A DNA stretch of 64,000 nt, from assembly GCF_016901135.1 (NCBI RefSeq), contig NZ_JAFEVL010000015.1:1-64000 (forward strand). Reading direction: 5' to 3'. Positions 25,964-34,778 of the stretch are shown here, piece after piece. The position numbers and the translations under genes are program-made. This stretch comes from Martinezella lusitana. Lineage in GTDB: Bacteria; Pseudomonadota; Alphaproteobacteria; Rhizobiales; Rhizobiaceae. The notes beneath the pieces were generated by a model. The model saw nothing but the letters and a program-made list of their open reading frames with translations. It was not told where the DNA came from and searched no databases. Each line of letters starts with the position of its first letter. Within the stretch, counting starts at the first letter, position 1.

Positions 25964-26431
25964 ACTCGCCTCGTCATCACCATCGCCGGCAGGAAACACT
26001 GGCTCTGGCGTGCCGTCGATCATGATGTCTACGTACTCGACGAAATCGTTCAGAACCGCCGTAATACCAAGGCCGCCAAACGCTTGCTTGTTCGTCTGCT
26101 GAAAAAGCAGGGCTTAGCGCCAAAACGGATGATCACCGACAAGCTACGATCTTACGCCGCCGCAAAACGCCAGATCATGCCTACCCTCGAGCACCGTTCC
26201 CACAAAGGATTAAACAATCGAGCGGAGAACTCGCATCTGCCGCTGCGAAAACGGGAGCGGGTGATGCAAGCATTTCGATCATCGGGAAGCCTTCAACGGT
26301 TCCTCTCAGCTTTCTCCGCGGTCCGCAATCTCTTCGTGCCGCCTCGGACAAAACGCACCGCGCTTGCACTCCACCTGCATCGGCTGAGCGCGTTTGCACA
26401 CTGGAAGTCCGTCACCGCTGTTACCGCCTGA
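25964..26431 (+). pseudogene. IS6-family transposase, N-terminally truncated
   Basis: About 155 codons of an IS6/IS26-type DDE transposase: AGRKHWLWRAVDHDVYVLDEIVQ, the second catalytic Asp in MITDKLRSY, and the third residue Glu in HKGLNNRAENSH, ending with FVPPRTKRTALALHLHRL. The N-terminal HTH and first catalytic Asp region are missing; the intron abuts codon about 80. No matching terminal repeat was seen to the left. It is non-functional. Confidence 0.85.
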
Positions 26432-26868
26432 AGTCCGGCACCCACTAAGCTTTGTCTTCACAGACTTAACCTGAGATCACCCTCCAAACAGCTAGGTTCC
26501 AGGGCGCACAGGTTGCCATGCCTGCGCCGACCTCGGCACTATGCGCGCAAAATTTTTCAGTTGCTAGGACGTTGAAAACGTGGCGGCGTCCTCATGGGGG
26601 AGGGCTATTTTTTGAACAGCGCGTTTACAAGCCTAGTAATTGAGCAATAGGATGCTATCGCAAGCTTTGCTTCAGGCTCAGACTACCCGATTCCAGCAGG
26701 CATTTTCCATGGTGTCCTCACCCTTAAATCTTCCCGATGACCTTCCTATCATGGACGCCGACGAGCTGCCGGTACGCTAGGGTTTGACGCTGGTCGCCGC
26801 CGGCAAGATTCATCTGATCGTCTTGTGATCGAGCGGCCCCGTATTCACAAAAACAAGAGAGGGAACTG
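26432..26868. other. 437-bp stretch with possible gene relic and the importer promoter
   Basis: No intact gene. On the minus strand, codons around 26735-26825 (NLAGGDQRQTLAYRQLVGVHDRKVIGKI) resemble the C-terminal tail of a medium-chain dehydrogenase or quinone reductase; this is a weak guess. The last 60 bases contain AAGAGAGGGAACTG in front of the BMP-family gene and must include its promoter. Confidence 0.35.
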
Positions 26869-27858
26869 ATGACAAGTATTTTCAAGCTAATGAGACAGGG
26901 GTTGCAGCTTCTGGCGGCAGTCATGCTGATCGCTTTTGGCGGCACGCAGACCGTTCACGCTGCCGGATTGAAAATCGCCATGGTCATGCCTGGTCCGATC
27001 AGCGACAATGATTGGAATTCGGTCGGCTACAAAGGACTTCAGGCGGCGGCCAAGGCGTTGGGGGCAGAGGTTGCCTATTCAGAAAATGTCAGCGATGCGG
27101 ATGCCGAGCGTGTTCTGCGCGACTATGCATCGCGCGGCTACAAGCTGATTTTTGCCCACTCGTTTTCCTATGGCGACGCCACCCTGAACGTCGCCGAGGA
27201 TTTCCCGGATACAACGTTCATGGCGGGAACTGCCAAGGAACTTGCCCACAATGTCGGCAGTTATTCCAACCCCGATTATCAGGGCGCCTACCTCGCCGGC
27301 ATGCTGGGCGCCGGGGCATCCAAGAGCAAGACCATCGGCTGGGTCGGTGGCATGCCGGCGCCGAATATGCTGGCCAATCTCCACGCCTACGAAGCCGGTG
27401 CCAAGGCGATGGTTCCCGATGCCAAGGTTCTCCATAGCTTCATCGGCTCCTGGTTCGATCCGCCCAAGGCTAAGGAAGCCGCGATTGCTCAAGTCGAGCA
27501 GGGCGCCGATGTTCTGTCCGCCCAGGGCGTCGGCGTGATCGATGCCGCAAATGCCAAAAACGTCTTTGCGCTCGGCGCCATGACCGATCAGAACCATCTC
27601 GGTCCTAAGGTTGTGCTGACGAGTGTTCTCTGGGATCTCGGTCCGCTCATCACTGCTGTCGGCAAAGCCGTGGAGGACAAGACTTGGAAAAGCCAGAACT
27701 GGTCGTTCGGCATTCCGGAAGGTGCCGTCAGGCTCGCCGATTTCCACGGGCTGGATGCCGGCGTTTCTCCGGACGTGCTGAAGGCCGTCAAGGCAAAGTT
27801 TGACACGATCAAGTCTGGCGCCTTCACCGTGCCGCTGGATACGTCAAATGCCGACTGA
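26869..27858 (+). CDS. BMP-family substrate-binding protein of a nucleoside ABC importer
   Basis: This is a 329-residue periplasmic binding protein of the basic-membrane-protein (PnrA/NmpA) family. The signal peptide ends at TVHAAG. Family traits are VMPGPISDNDWNSVGYKG, FAHSFSYGDATLNVAEDFPDTTFMAGT and YQGAYLAGMLGAGASKSKTIGWVGGM. These proteins bind purine or pyrimidine nucleosides or related compounds. GAGAGGGAACTG precedes the ATG. It is the first gene of a five-gene operon whose last product is a creatininase-family hydrolase, so the ligand may be a cyclic ureide or nucleobase derivative instead of a nucleoside. Confidence 0.87.
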   Translation: MTSIFKLMRQGLQLLAAVMLIAFGGTQTVHAAGLKIAMVMPGPISDNDWNSVGYKGLQAAAKALGAEVAYSENVSDADAERVLRDYASRGYKLIFAHSFSYGDATLNVAEDFPDTTFMAGTAKELAHNVGSYSNPDYQGAYLAGMLGAGASKSKTIGWVGGMPAPNMLANLHAYEAGAKAMVPDAKVLHSFIGSWFDPPKAKEAAIAQVEQGADVLSAQGVGVIDAANAKNVFALGAMTDQNHLGPKVVLTSVLWDLGPLITAVGKAVEDKTWKSQNWSFGIPEGAVRLADFHGLDAGVSPDVLKAVKAKFDTIKSGAFTVPLDTSNAD

Positions 27859-29452
27859 AAACAAAGGTTTTCCGACAGCTTCCGGCATCGCGCCAGAAGC
27901 CCTCGGGGAGGCTGAGACGAAAGCTGCGCCGCTGCTTGACATGCGGGGCATCCGGGTCGCTTTCGGCAATTTTGTTGCCAATGATGCTGTCGATCTCACC
28001 GTCAGGGCAGGCGACATCCATGCGCTGCTCGGGGAGAATGGTGCTGGCAAGTCGACCCTGATGAGAGTTTTGGCCGGCCTCCTGGTCCCCTCCAAGGGCG
28101 ATGTGTGGATCGGCGGGAAGAGAGAAACAATAGCGGGTGCTGCTGAAGCCATGCGGCTCGGTATCGGCATGGTCCATCAGCATTTCATGCTGGTGCCTCC
28201 GCTCACCGTCGCCGAGAACGTGTGTCTGGGCCTCCCTTCTGCTGGAAGGCTTATTCCCAATCTCAAGCAGTGCGCCAACAAGATCCAGGCGCTGGCGAAG
28301 GCCTATGATCTGGATGTCGACCCGAATGCGCGTATAGCGGATCTTTCGATTGCTAGTCAGCAGCGGGTGGAAATCTTGAAGGTGCTCTATCGCGGCGCTC
28401 GCATCCTTATTCTCGATGAACCAACGGCCGTGCTGACACCGCAGGAAACCAGTGGATTATTTCGTATCCTGCGCCTGCTTGCAGCGGAGGGAGCGGCAAT
28501 CATCTTCATCAGCCACAAGCTCAACGAAGTGATGGCGTTGACCTCGCACGTCACAGTGCTCCGGCACGGCCGTGTCGTGGCGAGCGCCGCCACCGCGGAT
28601 ACAGATACACGCAGTCTGGCGCGCATGATGGTTGGGGCAGATATCGCTTTGCCGAGGCTGGAAGACACAGTCGCTTTGGGCGCTGTTGCCGAAGACGGCA
28701 AAAGCCCCGTGCTTTCGGTCAAGAACCTCGTCTGCCGTGATGTAAGTGGCGTTCGGCGCGTCAGCGGCGCCAGCCTAAGCGTAAGGTCGGGCGAAATTGT
28801 CGGCATCGCGGGCGTTGATGGGAATGGTCAACAGGAACTGGCAGAGGCGATCGTCGGCTTGCGCAAAGTCGAAGGCGGCTCCATCAGCGTGAACGGCCAC
28901 GAGGTCACGCATGCTTCTGTCGCAGACCGGATCGATCTCGGTCTTGCCCACATACCGGAGGATCGTCACCGCACGGCATTGGTGGAGCCGATGACGATAA
29001 GCGAAAACGCAGTGTTGGAACGCATCGGAGATGCGCCATTTTCTAGAAGCGGTTGGATCGACAAGGCGGCGATAGCATCGCTTGCAGATACTATCATCAA
29101 GGATTTCGACGTACGCACGACGGGCCGGGAGCAAAAAATCGGAACGCTCTCGGGCGGCAATCAGCAAAAGGTCGTTCTGGGGCGGGCACTTTCGCGTGAT
29201 CCAGGCCTGATCGTCGCCGTTCAACCCGTTCGCGGTTTGGATATTGGTGCGACCGCATTCGTTCATCGGCAGCTTCTGGCGCGTCGCGCCGCCGGGGCCG
29301 GGGTCCTTCTGATCTCAACAGAGCTCGATGAAATCCTCGCGCTTTCAGACAGAATCGTCGTCATGTTCAAGGGCGAGGCAATCGGCGAGTTGAAACGGGA
29401 AGAGGTGACTGTCGAACGGTTGGGTTTGATGATGACGGGGCAGGTGGCATGA
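27848..29452 (+). CDS. Duplicated ABC ATPase of BMP-type nucleoside importer
   Basis: This is a 534-residue ATPase with two nucleotide-binding halves. The N-half has Walker A GENGAGKST, signature LSIASQQRVEILKVLYRG and Walker B LILDEPTAVLTPQE. The C-half lacks a standard Walker A (GVDGNGQQELAEAI) but has signature LSGGNQQKVVLGRAL and VAVQPVRGLDIGA, as usual in this family. The ATG at 27848 overlaps the end of the binding-protein gene by 11 bases. An N-terminal tail of about 30 residues precedes the first domain. Confidence 0.88.
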   Translation: MPTENKGFPTASGIAPEALGEAETKAAPLLDMRGIRVAFGNFVANDAVDLTVRAGDIHALLGENGAGKSTLMRVLAGLLVPSKGDVWIGGKRETIAGAAEAMRLGIGMVHQHFMLVPPLTVAENVCLGLPSAGRLIPNLKQCANKIQALAKAYDLDVDPNARIADLSIASQQRVEILKVLYRGARILILDEPTAVLTPQETSGLFRILRLLAAEGAAIIFISHKLNEVMALTSHVTVLRHGRVVASAATADTDTRSLARMMVGADIALPRLEDTVALGAVAEDGKSPVLSVKNLVCRDVSGVRRVSGASLSVRSGEIVGIAGVDGNGQQELAEAIVGLRKVEGGSISVNGHEVTHASVADRIDLGLAHIPEDRHRTALVEPMTISENAVLERIGDAPFSRSGWIDKAAIASLADTIIKDFDVRTTGREQKIGTLSGGNQQKVVLGRALSRDPGLIVAVQPVRGLDIGATAFVHRQLLARRAAGAGVLLISTELDEILALSDRIVVMFKGEAIGELKREEVTVERLGLMMTGQVA

Positions 29453-30531
29453 GTGGAACAGAAGATGTTCAATTGAAACGGCTGGACGTTTCACCCGCTT
29501 TGGTCAGCAGCATAGTTGCGGTCCTCGCCGCCTTCATGGTGGGCGCGCTGTTGATCGCCGCAGTCGGTGTCAATCCGCTGACGGCATATGGCGTGCTTTT
29601 CGATGCGAGCCTCGGCAATCGCAATGGGCTGTCAGAGACCCTGGTGCGCACCGTGCCGCTTGCGCTTTGCGGTCTCGGCATTGCGCTTGCCTTCCGAGCT
29701 GGCGTCTTCAATGTCGGCGCCGAGGGACAGTTATACCTTGGCGGGACTGCGGCGGCGGCCGTCGGCGTCGCAGGTTCCACTTTTCCCCTTGTCCTCCTTC
29801 TGCCAGCAATGATGCTGGCGGCGGCCCTGGCGGGTGCGCTCTGGTCGGGGCTCGCCGCCTGGCTCAAACTTCGCTTTCGCGCTGATGAGCTGATCACCAC
29901 GATCATGCTGAATTACGTGGCGATTGATTTCGTCTCCTTCCTTTTGCATGGACCGCTTCAAGACCCGAATTCGCCACTTGCGCAGACGGCACGTTTGACG
30001 ACTGAGGCGCGGCTTCCCGCGCTTCTGTCTGGTACGCGCTTGCATGCCGGTATTCTTATCGTTCTTGTCGCCGTCATTCTGGCTCACGTCTTTCTCTGGA
30101 AACGGGTTGGTGGCTTCCGCCTTCGCGTCGTTGGCCTTAATGCGCGCGCGGCCGTCAACGCCGGGATCAATGTGCGCTGCGTGATCATTCTCGGATTTCT
30201 GGTGAGCGGTGCGCTTGCCGGGCTCGCGGGATTTGCCGAGGTGTCCGGCGTGCAGCGGCGCATGATCGAGAACCTTTCACCCGGTTTCGGTTATACTGCC
30301 ATCATCGTAGCGCTGCTCGGCCAAACCAATCCGATCGGCGTATTGGCGTCAGCGTTCCTGTTTGCCGCTTTGCAGATAGGCGCGACGACTATGGAGTCGG
30401 CGGCGGGGGTGCCGAGCACGCTGACGACAGTCATTCAGGGGCTTGTCGTTCTGTTTCTCATCGGTAAATCGGCGGTGCCGCTTGCCTTGGGATGGCTTTC
30501 TCGCCGATTGCGACTAAGGGCGGTAACATGA
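29449..30531 (+). CDS. ABC permease of BMP-type importer (first)
   Basis: This is a 360-residue permease with about ten hydrophobic segments. GLGIALAFRAGVFNVGAEGQLYLGGTAAAA is the conserved signature of the YufP/BmpB-type nucleoside permeases, followed by ADELITTIMLNYVAIDFVSFLLHGPL. It is coupled to the ATPase by an ATGA overlap and to the next permease by another. It pairs with the product of 30528-31484 to form the channel. Confidence 0.88.
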   Translation: MSGTEDVQLKRLDVSPALVSSIVAVLAAFMVGALLIAAVGVNPLTAYGVLFDASLGNRNGLSETLVRTVPLALCGLGIALAFRAGVFNVGAEGQLYLGGTAAAAVGVAGSTFPLVLLLPAMMLAAALAGALWSGLAAWLKLRFRADELITTIMLNYVAIDFVSFLLHGPLQDPNSPLAQTARLTTEARLPALLSGTRLHAGILIVLVAVILAHVFLWKRVGGFRLRVVGLNARAAVNAGINVRCVIILGFLVSGALAGLAGFAEVSGVQRRMIENLSPGFGYTAIIVALLGQTNPIGVLASAFLFAALQIGATTMESAAGVPSTLTTVIQGLVVLFLIGKSAVPLALGWLSRRLRLRAVT

Positions 30532-31484
30532 GCATGGTGTCCGCTCTGAACGACCCGGTATTTGCGGGCTTTCTTGCTGCTTCAATGCGGTTGGCCATAC
30601 CGATCATGCTGGCAGCCCTTGGCGGGCTCTTTGCGGAGCGGTCTGGTGTCCTGAACATCGGACTGGAAGGCATGATGCTCATCGGAGCCTTCGTAGGCTT
30701 CGTCGTCACATTTGCAACTGGGCAATTGGCCATAGGAATTATTGCCGCTGTTTTCTCAGGCGTCGCCGCCGGCCTTTTGCTCGGCCTTTACACGATAACG
30801 CTCAGCGCCAATCAGGTGGTGGTTGGGATTGCCCTGAACCTGCTGTCGGTCGGCGTGACCTCCTTCTTCTACCGCCTGTTCTTTGGCGCGGTCGCGGATC
30901 GACCGCGGATCGAACCCTTCGCGCCTGTTGACTTCGGCTGGGTCGGTGACGTACCGGTAATCGGCCCCTTGCTTTTTCGTCAGGACATGCTGGCTTATCT
31001 CGGGCTCTTGCTGATCGTCCTCACCTGGTTTGTGATGAAGAAGACGCGATTCGGGTTGAATATCCGTGCCGTCGGCGAGCATCCAGAGGCAGCCGAGACA
31101 CTCGGAGTCGATGTCGTTCACACGCGATATATCGCGATTGCTCTCTCCGGTGGACTGGCGGCACTCGGCGGCGCCTTTCTGTCGCTTTCAGCAACAGGCG
31201 TCTTTCTCGACAACATGACCGCGGGTCGTGGCTATATCGCCCTTGCCATCCTCATTCTCGGTCGCAGACATGCCATTGGCATTCTGTTTGCCGCCCTCCT
31301 CTTCGGTTCCGCGGATGCTCTGCAACTGCGAGCCCAGCTTCTGCCCATCAATGTACCACTGCAATTTCTACTCATGTTGCCATATGTCTTGACGATTGTG
31401 GTGCTTGCCGGATTTGCCGGTCGGCAAGGCACGCCCGCGGCCCTCGGGTTGCCCTTTCTCCGCAGTGGTTCGCAAAAAGGATGA
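30528..31484 (+). CDS. ABC permease of BMP-type importer (second)
   Basis: This is a 318-residue permease of the YufQ type: AALGGLFAERSGVLNIGLEGMMLIGAFVGF near the N-terminus, then GLYTITLSANQVVVGIALNLLSVGVTSFFYR and TRFGLNIRAVGEHPEAAETLGV. The frame is open upstream, but ATG 30528 in the ATGA overlap is the natural start. Six bases separate it from the creatininase-family gene. Confidence 0.88.
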   Translation: MSMVSALNDPVFAGFLAASMRLAIPIMLAALGGLFAERSGVLNIGLEGMMLIGAFVGFVVTFATGQLAIGIIAAVFSGVAAGLLLGLYTITLSANQVVVGIALNLLSVGVTSFFYRLFFGAVADRPRIEPFAPVDFGWVGDVPVIGPLLFRQDMLAYLGLLLIVLTWFVMKKTRFGLNIRAVGEHPEAAETLGVDVVHTRYIAIALSGGLAALGGAFLSLSATGVFLDNMTAGRGYIALAILILGRRHAIGILFAALLFGSADALQLRAQLLPINVPLQFLLMLPYVLTIVVLAGFAGRQGTPAALGLPFLRSGSQKG

Positions 31485-31490
31485 CTGACT

Positions 31491-32219
31491 ATGCTTGATC
31501 TTCACGAAGCCACTTCGCCTGAAGTTGGGAAGGCGGTTAGCAAAGGTGCGGTTGCCGTACTGGCCGTTGGTGCACAGGAACAGCACGGTGCGCACCTGCC
31601 GCTGTCGACGGATACCGTCATGGCACAGGGCGTAGCGCGGCGCATTGCCGAGGCAATCGGCGGTCTTCTGTTGCCGCCGATTGCCTACGGTGACGCATGG
31701 AACAATGAAGGCTTCCCAGGCACGCTGTCGCTTTCGCCAGACACCATGCGCACGATCTTTATGGATATCGGCCGGGGGCTTTCGCGATCCGGGTTCAGGG
31801 CGCTCGTCATCGTCAATGGTCACTTTGGAAATCGAGAGCCAATCGCACTTGCCGCCCGTCTGCTGAAGCAGGAGACAGGCTTTCCCGTGCTTCATCTGGA
31901 CTATCCAGGTATGGAACAGGCCGCAAACGATATCTGCGACAGCAAACCCGCCGCGCCGACCTTCTACCATGCTGACGAGGTCGAGACCTCGATCATGCTG
32001 GCGCTAGCCCCCCATCTGGTGAGGATGGACAAGGCCGTAGCGGAATATCCGACATTTCCCGCGACATTTGGCATGGAGGCGATCAGTCTCAGCACGTTCA
32101 ACAAATCCGGCGTCTTCGGCGACCCAACACCCTCCACGGCTGCCAAGGGAGAAGCCCTGATTTCCCGTATCGTTGATGAGAGCGTCAAGCTTGTCGAGTT
32201 ATTCCTCTCGGGTAGATGA
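31491..32219 (+). CDS. Creatininase-family amidohydrolase
   Basis: This is a 242-residue metalloenzyme of the creatininase/FAPy-deformylase family: VGAQEQHGAHLPLSTDT (Glu, His and Asp metal ligands), VNGHFGN and FYHADEVETSIMLAL (Glu and His). Members open cyclic amides (creatinine, dihydropyrimidine products) or deformylate pyrimidines. It is the last gene of the nucleoside-importer operon and convergent to the ureide genes, suggesting it opens or trims the imported compound. The exact substrate is not readable. Confidence 0.82.
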   Translation: MLDLHEATSPEVGKAVSKGAVAVLAVGAQEQHGAHLPLSTDTVMAQGVARRIAEAIGGLLLPPIAYGDAWNNEGFPGTLSLSPDTMRTIFMDIGRGLSRSGFRALVIVNGHFGNREPIALAARLLKQETGFPVLHLDYPGMEQAANDICDSKPAAPTFYHADEVETSIMLALAPHLVRMDKAVAEYPTFPATFGMEAISLSTFNKSGVFGDPTPSTAAKGEALISRIVDESVKLVELFLSGR

Positions 32220-32335
32220 CAAGTGCGATGGCCCAGCCGCAGTCCCCGGGCTTCGCTCCGGGTAGCCGGCTCGTTAGTGCCGCAACGACGACCTGATCTC
32301 CCGTCGCGAGAGCAGGCTGCAATGGCCCCATTTAT

Positions 32336-32812
32336 TTAAGGTCCAATGATCATTGTATCCGGTAGCGGGACAAATTGCTCATCGCTTTCGGTCCCATCAA
32401 CGAAAGTCAGAACGACGAAGCGGGCCGGGCTATCGAGTGCGGTCAGGGGATGATGCCAGGTATTGGCGCGGTAGTTTATGCCCATGTTGCCGGGAACGCG
32501 GAATGCCTTGAGGCCGGATATGTCTGGCCGGTCATCTGGCCCGTGCGGAGCGACGAGCACGAGGTAGCCGTCGCCGTCATAAGGAACGAAGGCTTGCGAC
32601 GAAAACACATGCCGCTCCATTTCGGTGACCTTTAGCGGCAGCGGCTTCGGTGCGACAGCCGCCAGGCTCAGACGCGGTTTCGCCGTTGCGCGGAGGTTCT
32701 GCAGTTCTTCGATCAGCTCGACCCGTGCCTGTCCCGTTTCCGGTGCGGGAAGAAGCTGACCGAATGGAGCGAAAGCCTCGAGTGTAACGGGTTCAATTCT
32801 AATCTCGGCCAT
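32336..32812 (-). CDS. allA: Ureidoglycolate lyase
   Basis: This is a 158-residue AllA-type cupin-fold enzyme, the usual length. It opens with IRIEPVTLEAFAPFGQLL and has MERHVFSSQAFVPYDGDGYLVLVAP and the conserved YRANTWHHPLTALD. It splits ureidoglycolate into glyoxylate and urea, a late step of purine-ureide breakdown. It overlaps the stop codon of the upstream allantoinase gene by one base and is the last gene of the leftward operon. Allantoicase and urease genes are not in the window. Confidence 0.88.
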   Translation of the reverse strand: MAEIRIEPVTLEAFAPFGQLLPAPETGQARVELIEELQNLRATAKPRLSLAAVAPKPLPLKVTEMERHVFSSQAFVPYDGDGYLVLVAPHGPDDRPDISGLKAFRVPGNMGINYRANTWHHPLTALDSPARFVVLTFVDGTESDEQFVPLPDTMIIGP

Positions 32813-33729
32813 TATGCGACCTCCTTGAAGGGGTGGGTTTTCAGCCAGTGCTGAGCAATTTCGATCCGCTTGCAGACCCATACGTCGGGTTTCGATTTCA
32901 CATAGTCGAGGAACCGAATGAGGCCAGTGGCGCGGCCGGGATGACCGAGCAAACGCATGTGCATGCCGACATTCATCATCTTCGGTGCGTATCCCCCCTC
33001 TTCGTAGAGCAGGTCGAAACTTTCCTTGAGCGCCGTGAAAAAGTCTTCGCCGGTCCCAAGATTGCCGGTCGCCCATTTGAGATCGTTGTTGGTGAGCGAG
33101 TAGGGAATGACGAGCCGCGGGCGCCCTTCGGCCAGGACGTAATAGGGCAGCTCGTCATTGTAGCTGTCGCTGTCATAGAGGAAGCCGCCTTCCTCCATCA
33201 ACAGCTTGCGCGTATTGACGCTCGGTCCGTAGCGGCAGTACCAGCCAAGCGGCCGCTGGCCAACAGTCTTCTTCAGGCTTTCGATTGCGAGCCGAATATG
33301 ATTGCGCTCCTCGGTTTCCGTCAGCTTGAAATGTTCGATCCAACGCCAGCCGTGGCAGCAGATGTCGTGGTCCGCCGCCTTGATTGCGGCAGCTGCAGCC
33401 GGGTTGCGCTCGAGGGCAAGCGCGCAGGCGTAGACCGTCAACGGCAGTTGGCGTTCCGCAAAGATCCGCATAAGCCGCCAGAAGCCAACGCGGCTGCCGT
33501 ATTCGAACATCGATTCTGCGGCAAGGTCCCGTTCGCCGCGGCTAACGGGCGAGCCCGACATTTCGACCAGGCCTGAATCAGTGACGCCATCATTGTCGCC
33601 GATGCTGTATTCGGAGCCTTCCTCATAGTTCAGCACGAAATTCAGCGCCAGCCGGGCGTCATTTGGCCATTGCGGATGAGGCGGTGTCGCGCCGTAGCCG
33701 ATGAGATCGCGTTCCAGCGATTTTGTCAT
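32812..33729 (-). CDS. puuE: Allantoinase, PuuE polysaccharide-deacetylase type
   Basis: This is a 305-residue NodB-fold protein of the metal-independent PuuE allantoinase group: RDLIGYGATPPHPQWPNDARLALNFVLNYEEGSE, AADHDICCHGWRWIEHF, PLGWYCRYGPSVNTR and YDSDSYNDELPYY are family features. It converts allantoin to allantoate. ATG 33729 has GGAG eight bases upstream; a GTG four codons earlier is possible. It sits between the ribose-type ABC genes and allA on one leftward transcript, so the transporter likely brings in allantoin or a related ureide. Confidence 0.87.
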   Translation of the reverse strand: MTKSLERDLIGYGATPPHPQWPNDARLALNFVLNYEEGSEYSIGDNDGVTDSGLVEMSGSPVSRGERDLAAESMFEYGSRVGFWRLMRIFAERQLPLTVYACALALERNPAAAAAIKAADHDICCHGWRWIEHFKLTETEERNHIRLAIESLKKTVGQRPLGWYCRYGPSVNTRKLLMEEGGFLYDSDSYNDELPYYVLAEGRPRLVIPYSLTNNDLKWATGNLGTGEDFFTALKESFDLLYEEGGYAPKMMNVGMHMRLLGHPGRATGLIRFLDYVKSKPDVWVCKRIEIAQHWLKTHPFKEVA

Positions 33730-33754
33730 GATTTTCTCCACGTCGGTTGAGATA

Positions 33755-34768
33755 TTAGAACTGCTGCTCTTGCCGCCCGCGCACGAGCTGCGACAGCGTG
33801 ACGGCGATGACCAAGGCGCCGCCGTAGAACATTTCCTGAATGAACGAGCTGAAGCCGAGGAAGACGAGCCCAGTGATCCCGGTCACAAGAAAATAGACGG
33901 CGACCGTCGTGCCCCAGGGATTGAAGCGGCCCGGAACGATGCAGGTCGAGCCAAGGAAGGCGGCGGCGAAAGCCGGCAGCTGATAGCTGACGCCGGAAAC
34001 GGGATCGGCGGCCCCTTGGGTGCCGGTGTACAACACGCCCGCGAGCGCGCCGAGAAAGCCGGATGCAGCCAGGCAAGTGATCCGTACGCGGTCGGTATTG
34101 ATGCCCGAGAGACGTGCGACCTCGCGGCCCCGACCGACAAAGAGAATGCGCCGCCCGAAAGCCGTATATTCCAGCAGGTACCAGATGATGAACGCGATGC
34201 CGATCGCATAGTAGAACTCGAGCGGTATGCCGAACAGGCGCTGGACGATAACGGCATTGATCAGTGTCATCGACACCCCGCTGATGGTCATCGAGTCGCT
34301 GATCCAGAGGGTCACGCCATGAATGAACGTGCCGACGCCGAGCGTGACGATCAGCGAATGGATCCGGAAGATGGTGATCAGCAGACCGTTGACGACGCCG
34401 ATAGCCGCGCCCATGACCAATGCCGCAAGAATACACCAGCCGATCGGAATGCCGTGATTGACGTTCATGACTGCGATCAGCATCGAGGAGAGGGTCATCG
34501 TGTAGGCGATCGAGAGATCGAAATCGTTTGCGGTCAGCGGGATCAGCAGGCCGAGCGTCACGACCACCAGCACCGCCTGGGAACCGAGGATCGTCGACAG
34601 GTTCGACCAGGTCAGGAAGGTTGCGGGCTGAAGATAGCCGAAGGTGGCGATCATGATCAGCCAGACGACGATCAGGCCGAACTGTTCGGCACGCCGGATA
34701 AATGTCTTTGTGCCTGATGACTCCCGGGTTTTACCAGCTACGATCGCGGTCCCGTGTTTGTTTGACAT
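33755..34768 (-). CDS. ABC permease, ribose/ureide type
   Basis: This is a 337-residue RbsC-type permease with about ten hydrophobic segments: TWSNLSTILGSQAVLVVVTLGLLIPLTANDFDLSIAYTM, GVVNGLLITIFRIHSLIVTLGVGTFIHGVTLW and AFGRRILFVGRGREVARLSGIN. The sugar-type landmark after the fourth segment reads DFDLSIAY, where sugar permeases usually have GxDLSVGS, which fits a non-sugar ligand. ATG 34768 follows AAGGGGTTATGC. It lies between the ATPase gene (10 bases upstream) and puuE. Confidence 0.85.
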   Translation of the reverse strand: MSNKHGTAIVAGKTRESSGTKTFIRRAEQFGLIVVWLIMIATFGYLQPATFLTWSNLSTILGSQAVLVVVTLGLLIPLTANDFDLSIAYTMTLSSMLIAVMNVNHGIPIGWCILAALVMGAAIGVVNGLLITIFRIHSLIVTLGVGTFIHGVTLWISDSMTISGVSMTLINAVIVQRLFGIPLEFYYAIGIAFIIWYLLEYTAFGRRILFVGRGREVARLSGINTDRVRITCLAASGFLGALAGVLYTGTQGAADPVSGVSYQLPAFAAAFLGSTCIVPGRFNPWGTTVAVYFLVTGITGLVFLGFSSFIQEMFYGGALVIAVTLSQLVRGRQEQQF

Positions 34769-34778
34769 GCATAACCCC

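Noticed and set aside
25940..26431. Intact IS6 transposase
   Set aside because: The frame is open, but its first codons belong to the intron and the N-terminal third with the first catalytic Asp is absent.
33701..34717. 338-codon plus-strand frame rich in Asp, Glu, Arg and His
   Set aside because: It is the antisense shadow of the ABC permease gene; composition is typical of mirrored GC-rich membrane genes.
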